This document shows, one piece after another, positions 37,292 to 45,903 of a stretch of 64,000 bases of DNA (its first letter is position 1; each line of letters opens with the position of its first letter). The notes below the pieces were generated by a model, which was not told the origin of the DNA, did no database searches, and worked only from the letters and a program-made list of their open reading frames with translations. The position numbers and the translations under genes are program-made. Source of the DNA: Vibrio pectenicida (GTDB lineage: Bacteria > Pseudomonadota > Gammaproteobacteria > Enterobacterales > Vibrionaceae); NCBI GenBank assembly GCA_024347015.1, contig AP024889.1:1488001-1552000 (forward strand). The letters run 5' to 3'.

Positions 37292-37669
37292 ATGACACTT
37301 AAATTAACAATTATTCGTGGATTACCAGGATCTGGAAAAAGTACCTTCGCAAAGACGCTGGGTGTAAATCACTTCGAAGCGGATATGTATTTCATTAACG
37401 AAATAGGTGAATATCAATTCGACTCAAATGCGATTTCAAAGGCGCACGCTTGGTGTAAAAAGAGAGTTCTTCAGAGCTTAAAGAATCGAGAGAGTGTTGT
37501 TGTCGCCAATACCTTTGTTATGAAATGGGAAATCATCCCTTATTATAAAATGGCTAGGCAATATGGTGCTGAGTTTGAAGTCATCGAATGCCAAGGAGAT
37601 TACGGCAATATCCATGGCGTTGATTCAAATACGATTGCGGAGATGAAAAAGTGCTGGCAAAAGTGGTAA
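37292..37669 (+). CDS. Small P-loop kinase-like protein
   Basis: 125 aa. Walker A G10-L-P-G-S-G-K-S-T18 at the N-terminus ('IIRGLPGSGKSTFA'), 'FEADMYF' after it, and 'SVVVANTFVMKWEI' in the position where polynucleotide-kinase-like proteins have their 'D/N-T' segment. It resembles the N4BP2/AAA_33 group of small P-loop kinases, whose substrates (RNA ends, small molecules) vary. No partner domain. Single gene divergent from metA. Confidence 0.75.
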   Translation: MTLKLTIIRGLPGSGKSTFAKTLGVNHFEADMYFINEIGEYQFDSNAISKAHAWCKKRVLQSLKNRESVVVANTFVMKWEIIPYYKMARQYGAEFEVIECQGDYGNIHGVDSNTIAEMKKCWQKW

Positions 37670-37799
37670 AGAAACATTTGCTCGTTTGAAATTCTAAGTC
37701 GATTGCTCTCAAATGCCTTAATTTTATTATGAGCTTGTATTCATATATTTTGCTTTCTATGCTCAATTGGTTTTAACTAAATAAAGTTAGAGGGCAAAA

Positions 37800-39530
37800 A
37801 TGGGAAACATAAACGATATTGAGCTTCAAACATCAAGTACGCCGACTTATGGGCGTAGCTTGTTCCGAGAAGAGGCTCCGACACAACAAATCCCGGATAT
37901 TGAGCATGATCCACAAGCTGTATACCGATTTATACGAGACGAACTTCAATTGGATGGCAACCCAACTCTGAACATGGCTTCATTTGTAACCACTGTCATG
38001 GATGAAGAGGCGAATCAGCTTATTCGCGATAATCTTGGTAAAAATTACATTGATGGTGAAGTCTACAATCGGACATTAGAGATAGAGCAACGCTGCGTAA
38101 GAATGCTGCTCGATCTTTTCAATGCACCACATAATATGAAAACCGCAGAAGAGCTTGCTCACGATAAAAGTATCCCAAGTGGTTGGGGAACGGTTGCCAT
38201 TGGTTCTTCTGAAGCACTGATGCTTTGCGCGCTTTCCCACAAAGAACAGTGGAAAAAGAAGCGTAAAAAACAAGGTAAAAACTTCGATAGACCAAACATT
38301 GTTATTGGTTCTGATGTTCACATCACTTGGGTCAAATACGCTCAATATTTTGATGTCGATATTAAATGGATTCCAATTACTGAAGAAAACAATTTCGTTA
38401 TCTCTGCCGAAAAGGTTAGGAATGCTGTTGATGAGCATACGACCTGTGTTGTCGCCGTTATGGGGACATCTTACACTGGGCAAAATGACCCAGTAGAAGC
38501 GATCAATGATGTTCTGGTTGACATAAAAAATGACACGCAAAAAGGTTGGGATGTGCCTCTTCATGTTGATGGAGCGAGTGGCGGCTTTATCGAACCCTTC
38601 CGTGATGATAGTCAAGTGCCGAGATTAAATTGGGATTTCCAGTTAGAACAAGTGAAAACTATCAACGTTTCCGGACATAAATTTGGTTTGGTCTATCCTG
38701 GAGTCGGTTGGGCATTATGGAAAAACTTCCGTGAAATCCCAGACAAACTGTTCATAACCACCAATGTTCTTGGCTTCGATGAATCCACTTACAGCCTTAA
38801 CTTCTCACGCGGTAGTGCTATGGTACTCGCTCAGTATTACAACTTTTTACGACTTGGTAAAAGGGGCTACAGTGCGGTTGTACAAAACTTGATGTCATTA
38901 GCGCATGACTTATCCAATGGTCTAGGCTCATTGCGTTTGACGGTGACTGAACATGACAAAAATGCGGATGATAAGGAATCAAGTAAAATTTTATTTAAAG
39001 ACAAACCTATATTTACAGTCATCAATGATGCCGAATACTTTCCAGCTTCCGTTGTAAGGCTTAATTTGAAATATGATGGGCAAGATAAGCCATTAACAGA
39101 TGATGATATTGAAAATTACCTATACTCTGTTCACGATATTTCAGACAAGCTTAAGCAGTCTAATTGGGTGGTCCCCGCTTTTACGATGCCGCTTGAAAAA
39201 ACACCACCCATCAAAGACGAAAACGATAATGTCATCAAGCCTGCGAATCAGGATGTACCAGCTATTGCGGTTATGCGTATGGTGGTTAAAGAGGGCATTA
39301 GCAGAGATATGGTTAGTATACTGATCCAGAACTATGCTGATGCAGTGATAAAGCTTGAGCAACAAATTCGTGGTATTCAAAATTCTGATAAGGAATACAA
39401 AGCAAGAGTTTCTTTTGACAAAGAGGCGGCTTGCGGTGCTGTTGATTTAGTTGAGGCCGCTTGTTTTAAGCTCCAATACGTACAGAAAACCTCAGTCAAA
39501 GCATCAAGAGTCGCGCTAGGCGCAAAATAG
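37800..39530 (+). CDS. Glutamate decarboxylase-family PLP enzyme
   Basis: 576 aa, group II PLP decarboxylase. PLP contacts: 'HVDGASGGF' (Asp binding the pyridine nitrogen) and the Schiff-base lysine K294 in 'NVSGHKFGL'. The N-terminal part ('TSSTPTYGRSLFREEAPTQQIP', 'ASFVTTVMDEEANQLI') matches bacterial glutamate decarboxylases, and 'SGWGTVAIGSSEALML' lies at the substrate pocket. It is about 110 residues longer than E. coli GadB (466 aa), as are several Vibrio and Legionella homologues. Likely product is GABA, in acid or osmotic stress. No GABA antiporter gene adjoins. Start supported by GAGGGCAAAA ahead of ATG. Confidence 0.88.
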   Translation: MGNINDIELQTSSTPTYGRSLFREEAPTQQIPDIEHDPQAVYRFIRDELQLDGNPTLNMASFVTTVMDEEANQLIRDNLGKNYIDGEVYNRTLEIEQRCVRMLLDLFNAPHNMKTAEELAHDKSIPSGWGTVAIGSSEALMLCALSHKEQWKKKRKKQGKNFDRPNIVIGSDVHITWVKYAQYFDVDIKWIPITEENNFVISAEKVRNAVDEHTTCVVAVMGTSYTGQNDPVEAINDVLVDIKNDTQKGWDVPLHVDGASGGFIEPFRDDSQVPRLNWDFQLEQVKTINVSGHKFGLVYPGVGWALWKNFREIPDKLFITTNVLGFDESTYSLNFSRGSAMVLAQYYNFLRLGKRGYSAVVQNLMSLAHDLSNGLGSLRLTVTEHDKNADDKESSKILFKDKPIFTVINDAEYFPASVVRLNLKYDGQDKPLTDDDIENYLYSVHDISDKLKQSNWVVPAFTMPLEKTPPIKDENDNVIKPANQDVPAIAVMRMVVKEGISRDMVSILIQNYADAVIKLEQQIRGIQNSDKEYKARVSFDKEAACGAVDLVEAACFKLQYVQKTSVKASRVALGAK

Positions 39531-39543
39531 TTAAGTAGTTTAT

Positions 39544-39576
39544 AGCCGTGCTAAAAACTAGGTTTTTAATGCGGCT
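39544..39576 (+). other. Imperfect hairpin after the decarboxylase gene
   Basis: AGCCG (39544-39548) pairs with CGGCT (39572-39576) and TAAAAAC (39552-39558) with GTTTTTA (39562-39568), with a 3x3 internal loop and a 3-nt apex. It lies 14 bp after the stop. There is no T tract behind it, so it may slow or process the transcript rather than end it. Confidence 0.4.
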
Positions 39577-39642
39577 TGGCTTAAAAGCGTACAGTACAGC
39601 TAAACATTTTTTTCAATTGAATATTAAGTTAGGAGAAAAGCG

Positions 39643-40371
39643 ATGAACTCATTGCAAAAAAAGCATGTACAAAAAGGCAGTATATTTAAAATTGAACTTA
39701 AAGGAAACCAGTCTACGGGTTACCGTTGGTGTTTAAAAACACTTCCGAAAAGTTTCATATTGGTAGGTGAAGATCAACAAGCAGATCTTCATCTACCGCA
39801 TATGGTTGGTTATGGTGATACGCAAGTATTCTTTTTAAAAGCCGTAGAGAATACACAAGTTGAAGAAGTTCTAGAGTTTGTGAATATGCGGATACGGAGT
39901 GAAGACTTAAAAGATATGAAAGTGATGAGCTATAGCATAACAGTTAGTGAGTGTGACACAGATTTACCTTACCAAGTAGTCAATAACTACTTCTACAGTG
40001 GGCATATTCCCAAAAATGAGCAGAAATACTATGTGTTTAGCTCTTTGGAAGAATTTCAGCAGGTATTTTCTCCGGCGGCAACCATGGGACGTCAGGTTTG
40101 GTTGACTAAACAAGACTTCAAGAAGAATATGGTTTTAGCCGTGGTAGAGCCACAAAAAGATGCTACCACTGAATATCGACTAGAGGCGAAGCCATTCATT
40201 AAGAATGATATGTTAGTGATTGATTACCATACTGAAGACACTAAGACACCTGGAACTGAGTATCGCTTTAGTGAAATTTTGATGGTATCACGCGGTAACT
40301 ACGATCGCGTCGAATTTATTGCCAATGGCAATAAATTAACGGTACCAGTTAAAGAAGAAACAAACGCTTAA
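39643..40371 (+). CDS. Chagasin-like (I42) protease inhibitor with C-terminal PrcB-like domain
   Basis: 242 aa without a signal peptide. The N-terminal ~105 residues follow the chagasin pattern: loop 'LKGNQSTGYRW' (family 'NPTTGY.W') and 'MVGYGDTQVFFLKAV' (family 'GxGG' loop). The third loop (usual 'RPWE') is not obvious; 'VNMRIRSEDLKDM' takes its place. The C-terminal ~110 residues ('YYVFSSLEEFQQVF', 'LTKQDFKKNMVLAVV', 'PGTEYRFSEILMVSR') look like the PrcB-like beta-rich domain. I42 proteins inhibit papain-like (C1) cysteine proteases, mostly outside the cytoplasm. Target here unknown. Start set by AGGAG ahead of the ATG. Confidence 0.65.
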   Translation: MNSLQKKHVQKGSIFKIELKGNQSTGYRWCLKTLPKSFILVGEDQQADLHLPHMVGYGDTQVFFLKAVENTQVEEVLEFVNMRIRSEDLKDMKVMSYSITVSECDTDLPYQVVNNYFYSGHIPKNEQKYYVFSSLEEFQQVFSPAATMGRQVWLTKQDFKKNMVLAVVEPQKDATTEYRLEAKPFIKNDMLVIDYHTEDTKTPGTEYRFSEILMVSRGNYDRVEFIANGNKLTVPVKEETNA

Positions 40372-40407
40372 AATAGTAGGGATATAGTTTGACTTTCCTA
40401 CCTCAAA

Positions 40408-40440
40408 AGAAATACCAGCTAAGCTGGTATTTCTTTTTTT
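40408..40440 (+). terminator. Strong Rho-independent terminator after the inhibitor gene
   Basis: AGAAATACCAGC (40408-40419) and GCTGGTATTTCT (40423-40434) form a perfect 12-bp stem with loop TAA, followed by a run of seven T. The A-rich 5' side lets it also serve tctA, which ends at 40518 on the other strand. Confidence 0.9.
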
Positions 40441-40517
40441 ATCTGCTTTGTGGTTATTAACCCAATCATTGCGATTATTGATGGTGAGAGATGGTTCTAC
40501 ATTTAAATAATTGTGCT

Positions 40518-42047
40518 TTACTGCTCGACTTGTTTTGGTTCAGCTTTAAGCCTAATTAGTAAATTTTTGAATATAGGACTGATCAGAACAAGGATTGCAA
40601 GCATAGTGAAAATGAGAGTAATGGGTCGCTCCCATAGGAAGTTTAGTTTACCGTCGCTGAGCATTAGTGTTCTACGCAAGTTTTCTTCCATCAATCCACC
40701 AAGAACAAACCCAAGTAGTAGAGGTGCTAACGGGTAGTTTGCTAATCTTAATAAGATGGCTCCGATTGCGATAAACAGCATGATAAAGATATCGATAGTA
40801 TTGAATGAAACCAGATATACACCTGTAATAGAGAAAAACAATATCATGGTTAATAGTATAGTACGTGGTATGGCAAGTAGTTTTGATATATAAGGGATTA
40901 AAGGTAAGTTTAAAATCATCAATACTAGGTTACCAAAATACATAGAAATGATTACAGACCAGAACACGTCAGGGTGCTCAACAAATAATCGAGGGCCAGG
41001 TTGAATTCCATAAGCGATAAGTGCCCCAAGCATAATCGCCGTGGTGCCTGACCCCGGAATGCCGAGAGTCAGTAAAGGCACGAATGAGCCACTTGATGCG
41101 GCATTATTGGCTGACTCGGGTGCAACTAGACCGCGTATACTCCCTTTACCAAATTCCTCTTTTTTATCCTTAGGCGCTAAATTGCGTTCCATTCCGTAGC
41201 TAAGAAATGCAGCTATGGTTGCGCCTGCTCCGGGTAAGATTCCAGTAAAGAAACCCAAAATGGAAGAGCGAATTGATACAGGTGCTACCTCTTTTATTTC
41301 CTCTCTGGTGATTTGCATACTGCCGATATCATTTAATCTGCTTTTTTCTTGATTGCGACTATCTTTGTGTTCAGGTTTTAGTATACCCATTAAGGTTTCA
41401 CCTAAGGCGAATGTAGCCATTGCCAGTAACAAAAAACTAAGTCCATCCATAAGATCGGTTAGGCCAAAAGTAAAACGTTCAACTCCCACACCGTCGTCAA
41501 TACCGACAGTTGAAAGCATAAGCCCAATTATTGACATCATCCAAGCCTTGAGTATTTGCCCTTTCCCCGAAAAAGCGGCAACTGCTGACAGACCAAGTAG
41601 CATAAGAGCAAAGTAGTCGGACGATTGAAAACTGAGAGAAACACTGGCTAAATAAGGCGCCGCAAATAGCAACATTACAGCGGATAAAGTGCCACCAGTA
41701 AATGAGGAATAAGCTGCAAGTGCAAGCGCTTTGCCAGCTTGACCTTTTTGTGCCAGTGGGTAACCATCAAAGGCAGTGACTACGGTGGACGAACAGCCTG
41801 GTGCATTGATTAAAATTGAAGAGGTCGAACCGCCAAATACGGCGCCATAATATACTCCAGCCATAAGAATTAGGCCTGATGAGGGTTCAAGGCCGTAAGT
41901 TATCGGGATGATCAAGGCAATAGCAGAAATGGGACCAAGCCCAGGAAGCATACCAATAAAAGTGCCGGCAAAGCAGCCGAGGATTACCATCATGATGTTC
42001 ATCGGCATGACGGCGGTGGAAAGGCCTTGTAAGATTCCATCTAACAT
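40518..42047 (-). CDS. tctA: Tripartite tricarboxylate transporter, large membrane subunit TctA
   Basis: 509 aa with about 12 membrane helices. TctA signatures: 'GMLPGLGPISAIALIIP' near the N-terminus, 'GVYYGAVFGGSTSSILINAPG', 'VTAFDGYPLAQKGQAGKAL' and 'GILPGAGATIAAFLSYGMERN'. With TctB it forms the membrane part of a sodium- or proton-driven citrate/tricarboxylate importer fed by the periplasmic TctC. Gene order tctC-tctB-tctA on the minus strand; 12 bp separate it from tctB. The exact substrate is not shown by the sequence. Confidence 0.93.
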   Translation of the reverse strand: MLDGILQGLSTAVMPMNIMMVILGCFAGTFIGMLPGLGPISAIALIIPITYGLEPSSGLILMAGVYYGAVFGGSTSSILINAPGCSSTVVTAFDGYPLAQKGQAGKALALAAYSSFTGGTLSAVMLLFAAPYLASVSLSFQSSDYFALMLLGLSAVAAFSGKGQILKAWMMSIIGLMLSTVGIDDGVGVERFTFGLTDLMDGLSFLLLAMATFALGETLMGILKPEHKDSRNQEKSRLNDIGSMQITREEIKEVAPVSIRSSILGFFTGILPGAGATIAAFLSYGMERNLAPKDKKEEFGKGSIRGLVAPESANNAASSGSFVPLLTLGIPGSGTTAIMLGALIAYGIQPGPRLFVEHPDVFWSVIISMYFGNLVLMILNLPLIPYISKLLAIPRTILLTMILFFSITGVYLVSFNTIDIFIMLFIAIGAILLRLANYPLAPLLLGFVLGGLMEENLRRTLMLSDGKLNFLWERPITLIFTMLAILVLISPIFKNLLIRLKAEPKQVEQ

Positions 42048-42059
42048 AGTGCTATTCCT

Positions 42060-42584
42060 TTATGACATCATAGAAAAAATTACACCAGGCTCTAAATAGA
42101 TATCTAGGCCTTGTGTGAGCAAGAGGTAAAATGCTATTGCAAATGGAAAGGATGCGCCAAGTAGCAGCTGTTTCCTCCGTTCTCCCAGCAAATAAAAACC
42201 AGTCAAAAGAAATATACCAGTCGCAATTACAAAGCCCACATAAGTCAATCCTATACCATATAAAGCCATTAAAATTAAAAAACCAAGTAGAAGCTTGTAG
42301 TTAAATTTACCTTTACTGACGGTATGGTTGCTCTGCTTAGCTGTTGCTAGAAGTAGCAAAGATAAAATAATCCCAACATAGGTTAGTAATGTGGGAAGGG
42401 TTCTGGCAGTGAAGGGTTCATAATCGTCACTAGGGAAAAGAGGGATCTGTGAGGTTTGGTACCCATAGCTAAGACAGAAAACAAGAAAAATTAGCGCGCT
42501 AATGCGATCTCGATTTAGGAGATTATTAATGGGGTGCTTCTGATGTGTCTTAGTACTGCCTGATGGTAAGTTTGACATATTCAA
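42060..42584 (-). CDS. tctB: Tripartite tricarboxylate transporter, small membrane subunit TctB
   Basis: 174 aa with four hydrophobic helices (about 28-46, 66-83, 96-140 as two, 147-165) and a polar N-terminus. Length and pattern fit TctB, the least conserved subunit. Identification rests largely on its place between tctC and tctA. Confidence 0.85.
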   Translation of the reverse strand: MNMSNLPSGSTKTHQKHPINNLLNRDRISALIFLVFCLSYGYQTSQIPLFPSDDYEPFTARTLPTLLTYVGIILSLLLLATAKQSNHTVSKGKFNYKLLLGFLILMALYGIGLTYVGFVIATGIFLLTGFYLLGERRKQLLLGASFPFAIAFYLLLTQGLDIYLEPGVIFSMMS

Positions 42585-42648
42585 TGCTCGTCAATTAAAA
42601 AAGAAGAATTCGTACAGGAGGAGCTAAGCAATGAGTAAGGTTAGCTAA

Positions 42649-42693
42649 AAAGTCATTTTCCTTGGCTGTATAAGGCTAAGCAGTAATGACTTT
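42649..42693 (-). terminator. Long-loop hairpin between tctC and tctB, possible attenuator
   Basis: On the minus strand AAAGTCATT (42693-42685) pairs with AATGACTTT (42657-42649), followed by TTAGC. The loop is 27 nt. A weak partial terminator here would make more TctC than membrane subunits, as often seen for binding proteins. Confidence 0.45.
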
Positions 42694-42733
42694 CTATCTC
42701 ATACGCGGGTGGAATGAATAGGGAGTAGCTTAC

Positions 42734-43705
42734 CTATTTTAGAAAACCGAGCTCACTCATCAAACGGCCGATTTGCTTTTCTTGACCTTCAAGAAAGGTA
42801 TAGAAATCCTTATCTGCTTTGTAGTTGTCAATCCAACCATTACGGCTCTTAATTTTTTGCCATTCATCAGTTTTGTACATTTTTTGCAGTGCATGATTCC
42901 ATTTGTCGACTTGCTCTTGGCTGGTCCCCGGTGCTGCAAAAAAACCTCGCCAATTGGCGAAAATGGTATTGTTACCATACTCAGTTAGAGTTGGAGTGTC
43001 AGGTGCGACTTCGAGACGCTTTGGTGCGGTGATCGCGAGGATTTTCACTTGCCCTGATTTTGATAACTCAAGCACTTCACCAAGTCCAGTAGATAAAAGT
43101 GTTGTTTCACCTGAGAGAAGGGCCGCTGTCGCTTTTGCTCCCGCATTGTAGGAGATATAGCGTACTTTTCGTGGATCAAAACCTTCATTTTTAAATGCTG
43201 CAGCGATTACCAGATGGTCCATGCTTCCTCGTGCAGAACCGCCAGCAATTTTGATTTTACGAGGGTTGTCAATAAAGTCTTTAACAACATCTACCCAACT
43301 TGTGTATTGGGAGTTAGCGGAAGTGACTATGGCACCGTAATCAGCGATAGTAGCGGCGACAGGGGTTAAGTCTCGAAAAGATTGAGGAAATATCCCGTTG
43401 AGCGATCTGACTACAATGGGTGTCGAGTTTACCATTAAGGTGTTTGGTTGACGTTTGGCGGTCTCAATCAGATGAGAAATGGCTTTACCGCCACCACCTC
43501 CTGATAAATTTTGAAATGAGACTTGGTCAACAATCTCTTCTTTGACTAATACATCACCAATGCCTCTAGCTGTCATATCCCAGCCACCACCGGCCCATCC
43601 AGGTATGAGAAAATGCAGTTTATCAATATCTGCAGCAATAGATTGGCTAGTTAAAGGACCTGCAATAATAAATGCAATGAGGGGTAGCTTGAGTTTTTTA
43701 AACAT
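42734..43705 (-). CDS. tctC: Tripartite tricarboxylate transporter, periplasmic receptor TctC
   Basis: 323 aa with a signal peptide (MFKKLKLPLIAFIIAGPLTS ... SIAA). TctC/Bug features: 'HFLIPGWAGGGWDMTARGIGDVL' (first ligand loop), 'LSGGGGGKAI', 'IKIAGGSARGSMDHLVIAA', 'AALLSGETTLLSTGLGEVL' and 'PTLTEYGNNTIFANWRGFFAAPGTS'. It binds a tricarboxylate (or other organic acid) in the periplasm and delivers it to TctAB. No tctDE two-component genes are in the window, so regulation is not evident. Confidence 0.92.
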   Translation of the reverse strand: MFKKLKLPLIAFIIAGPLTSQSIAADIDKLHFLIPGWAGGGWDMTARGIGDVLVKEEIVDQVSFQNLSGGGGGKAISHLIETAKRQPNTLMVNSTPIVVRSLNGIFPQSFRDLTPVAATIADYGAIVTSANSQYTSWVDVVKDFIDNPRKIKIAGGSARGSMDHLVIAAAFKNEGFDPRKVRYISYNAGAKATAALLSGETTLLSTGLGEVLELSKSGQVKILAITAPKRLEVAPDTPTLTEYGNNTIFANWRGFFAAPGTSQEQVDKWNHALQKMYKTDEWQKIKSRNGWIDNYKADKDFYTFLEGQEKQIGRLMSELGFLK

Positions 43706-44061
43706 AGCTCACGTTCCTTATGTGTTATTTTACCAAAAATTGAGCAATTCATATATTATTTACTCATGGTACTAGTTTGTTTAAAACTGAATAAGGGCGT
43801 AACACTATTTATATGCAACCGATTTGTCAATGGTGTATTTGTTAAGAAAGTAACGGCCGAAGTTAAATTATTTACATAAAGTTTAATTATGTATTAGTGG
43901 TACCTCAGGCCAAAGGCTTGTGAATAGTAAGCCTGTTTGATTATTTTTGAGAGGTTTGTGCTTATGCAATGACTAGGCAACAAACCTCCCCGAGATTAGA
44001 ACATTTTTATATCAATAAATTTAACTACGAAAGGTTAATATACACCAACGATATTGAGAAT
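43706..44061. other. Intergenic region upstream of tctC with a 9-bp inverted repeat
   Basis: 356 bp without a supported gene. It holds the tctC promoter. GAGGTTTGT (43951-43959) and ACAAACCTC (43980-43988) form an inverted repeat with a 20-nt loop, about 70 bp after the stop of the glycerophosphodiesterase-like gene (minus strand). No T tract follows on either strand, so a terminator role is uncertain. Confidence 0.4.
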
Positions 44062-45030
44062 TTATTCACATATACTGAGCTTTTGTGTCTCATTTCCATA
44101 GCACTGAGCTGCTTTAGGAGAATCGACCATAACGGCGTATACACCTAGTGATTTAGCATACTGGTAATCTTCTAAATTATTGACTCCAATCAATACTATG
44201 GTGTTATCGGCGGCATCAAAACATGAGAGGTCTTTCTTAGACCACTTGAAGGTGGTCTTCGTTCGTCCTTCTCCTAGCATAAAATGTTCAACCACTTCTA
44301 CATTTCGGGTTAACTCAAACGCATGCCAACCAGGCTGATCATCTGTAGCTTTACATTGATTGGAGAGTTTATTACCAAATAAAATATCCCTTGTTTCAGC
44401 GCGACTTTTGAAAACATTAAGAGATGAATATGTATTGACTGCATCTGTATAAGCTTCCGATGTCGAATAGATTCGAGTTCGGTCGACTGAGTCGGTTTGT
44501 TCAATAACATCTGCGACACTTTCAATATATTTTTTAGCGTCAGCATCTGGTGATTTTAAATCAATGAAGAATTCTGTATGAGGAAACTTTACTAATACAT
44601 CCTTTAATGTTGGAATCTTGTACAAGTTGTCATTGTCAGATGTTTTACCTTTATAAAACTCATAGCCGGCATCCAAAGTTGCTAAATGTTTAGCTTTCAT
44701 AGAAGACACTTTTGTCGGTTTGGTTAGTTCAGTTAAAGCAGCTAGATCACTCGGTCTATAAAGTACTGGAATACTATCTTTCGATAATTGCACTGTGATC
44801 CAAATAATGTGTGCACCGCGTTGAATAGATGACTCTATAGTTGGTATGGTATTTTCTGGACCATCTGCAGCCCCACCTCGATGGGCAATAATTAAAGGAT
44901 TACGATCTTCTGATATACCATTTGTATCATCGGATATCTTTGAAGGGGTTTCGTTGGGTATGGTTTCTGAGAAGGCAAACCCTATATGACTAAACATAAG
45001 CAAAAATAGTAAAATTTGAATTTTTTTCAT
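44062..45030 (-). CDS. Exported glycerophosphodiesterase-like protein with degenerate active site
   Basis: 322 aa from the ATG at 45030, which starts a signal peptide (MKKIQILLFLLMFSHIGFAF); in-frame starts at 45036 and 45063 (TTG) are possible. It has the GDPD fold: 'IIAHRGGAADGPENT' (H50, R51) and 'TLKDVLVKFPHTEFFIDLKS'. Usual GDPDs have a Glu-x-Asp pair in 'IELDVQLTKDGVPVVIHD'; here the matching stretch is 'IIWITVQLSKDSIPVLYRP', so Glu becomes W77, Asp becomes T79 and the second His becomes R92. The ElK glutamate is D157. Only the first His/Arg and the Lys (K159) remain. Metal-dependent hydrolysis is therefore doubtful. It lies 126 bp from the T6SS kinase gene on the same strand but probably outside the operon. 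Confidence 0.75.
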   Translation of the reverse strand: MKKIQILLFLLMFSHIGFAFSETIPNETPSKISDDTNGISEDRNPLIIAHRGGAADGPENTIPTIESSIQRGAHIIWITVQLSKDSIPVLYRPSDLAALTELTKPTKVSSMKAKHLATLDAGYEFYKGKTSDNDNLYKIPTLKDVLVKFPHTEFFIDLKSPDADAKKYIESVADVIEQTDSVDRTRIYSTSEAYTDAVNTYSSLNVFKSRAETRDILFGNKLSNQCKATDDQPGWHAFELTRNVEVVEHFMLGEGRTKTTFKWSKKDLSCFDAADNTIVLIGVNNLEDYQYAKSLGVYAVMVDSPKAAQCYGNETQKLSICE

Positions 45031-45155
45031 ATCCATCTCTATGAACAAAGACCTTGGGCTCAAAATTATTGACGGGTATTGAGCCTTTATAAAAACCCGC
45101 CTTCGCTATCATAAACGATTGCTGATAGGATTTTTATCCGGTATTAACCTGAGTT

Positions 45156-45902
45156 TTAATCTTGTAGAGGAAAACAGATGAGTTGTTTAGCGTGCTTGAT
45201 CTGTTTAGATATTAATATTTGGTAGCGGCTGAAAAGACATTCTAACATGGCAGGCTTGTTTGTTTTGACAAAATCAATCAAAGAGAGCTCAGCGAAGGGG
45301 TGAGCTTGCCACATAGTTTGTAGAGAAATAGCCAGAGAGAAAAAGTCGTGTTGTGGTGAAGCCTTGCCAGTACGTAAATATGGACTTAAGGCACAAAATT
45401 TAGGAGTTAGAGAAGAGTTGCAGTGGTGCTTGTAGTGCAAACCAATTTCCATGATACTGCCAAAATCGACCAATTTGACCTGACGATTAGGTGTGATGAT
45501 TAGATTTGAGGGTTTGATATCTCCATGTATATAACCAGTGGCATGCAAAGCACTTAGGGCTTGTTCTGCGCTATTAGTGATCATTTGTTTTTCCTCAAAA
45601 TCGAGATTAAAAAAACCATCGAAAAATGAGTCAAAAAACTGCAAAATAAGCCAGTCGACTCCCATACTCGAGCCATAATCCAAGTACTTGGGCCAATAGT
45701 GCGATCCATATCGATGAAGAAACTCAGCTTCAATTTTTAGCTGCTGCTTGGTTTGTATGCTATGCGCAAATTTAATTATGCTGGGGCCATGACAGGGGTG
45801 AGTTGTGAGATAAGTTTGTTGATAGAGTAATGAGTATTGGGAGATGCCCAATACTCTAAATACGGTTGTTACTTTATCGCCAAGTCCAGTTTGCTCATTC
45901 AT
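45156..45902 (-). CDS. T6SS-associated Ser/Thr protein kinase (PpkA-like)
   Basis: 248 aa from the ATG at 45902, which lies one base after the tssM stop; the frame runs 16 codons into tssM but that start overlaps for no reason. Kinase features: K44 in 'SIIKFAHS', catalytic loop HGDIKPSN (126-133, Gly instead of Arg before Asp) and DFG (146-148). It lacks the transmembrane and periplasmic parts of P. aeruginosa PpkA and is cut down to the kinase lobe, with few residues after subdomain IX. In T6SSs such kinases phosphorylate the FHA protein to trigger assembly; here the FHA gene is in the same operon. No PppA phosphatase is in the window. Last gene of the operon. Confidence 0.82.
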   Translation of the reverse strand: MNEQTGLGDKVTTVFRVLGISQYSLLYQQTYLTTHPCHGPSIIKFAHSIQTKQQLKIEAEFLHRYGSHYWPKYLDYGSSMGVDWLILQFFDSFFDGFFNLDFEEKQMITNSAEQALSALHATGYIHGDIKPSNLIITPNRQVKLVDFGSIMEIGLHYKHHCNSSLTPKFCALSPYLRTGKASPQHDFFSLAISLQTMWQAHPFAELSLIDFVKTNKPAMLECLFSRYQILISKQIKHAKQLICFPLQD

Positions 45903-45903
45903 A

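Noticed and set aside
38076..38615. 179-codon minus-strand ORF inside the glutamate decarboxylase gene
   Set aside because: It is an antisense shadow of a well-supported gene, with no domain or ribosome site.
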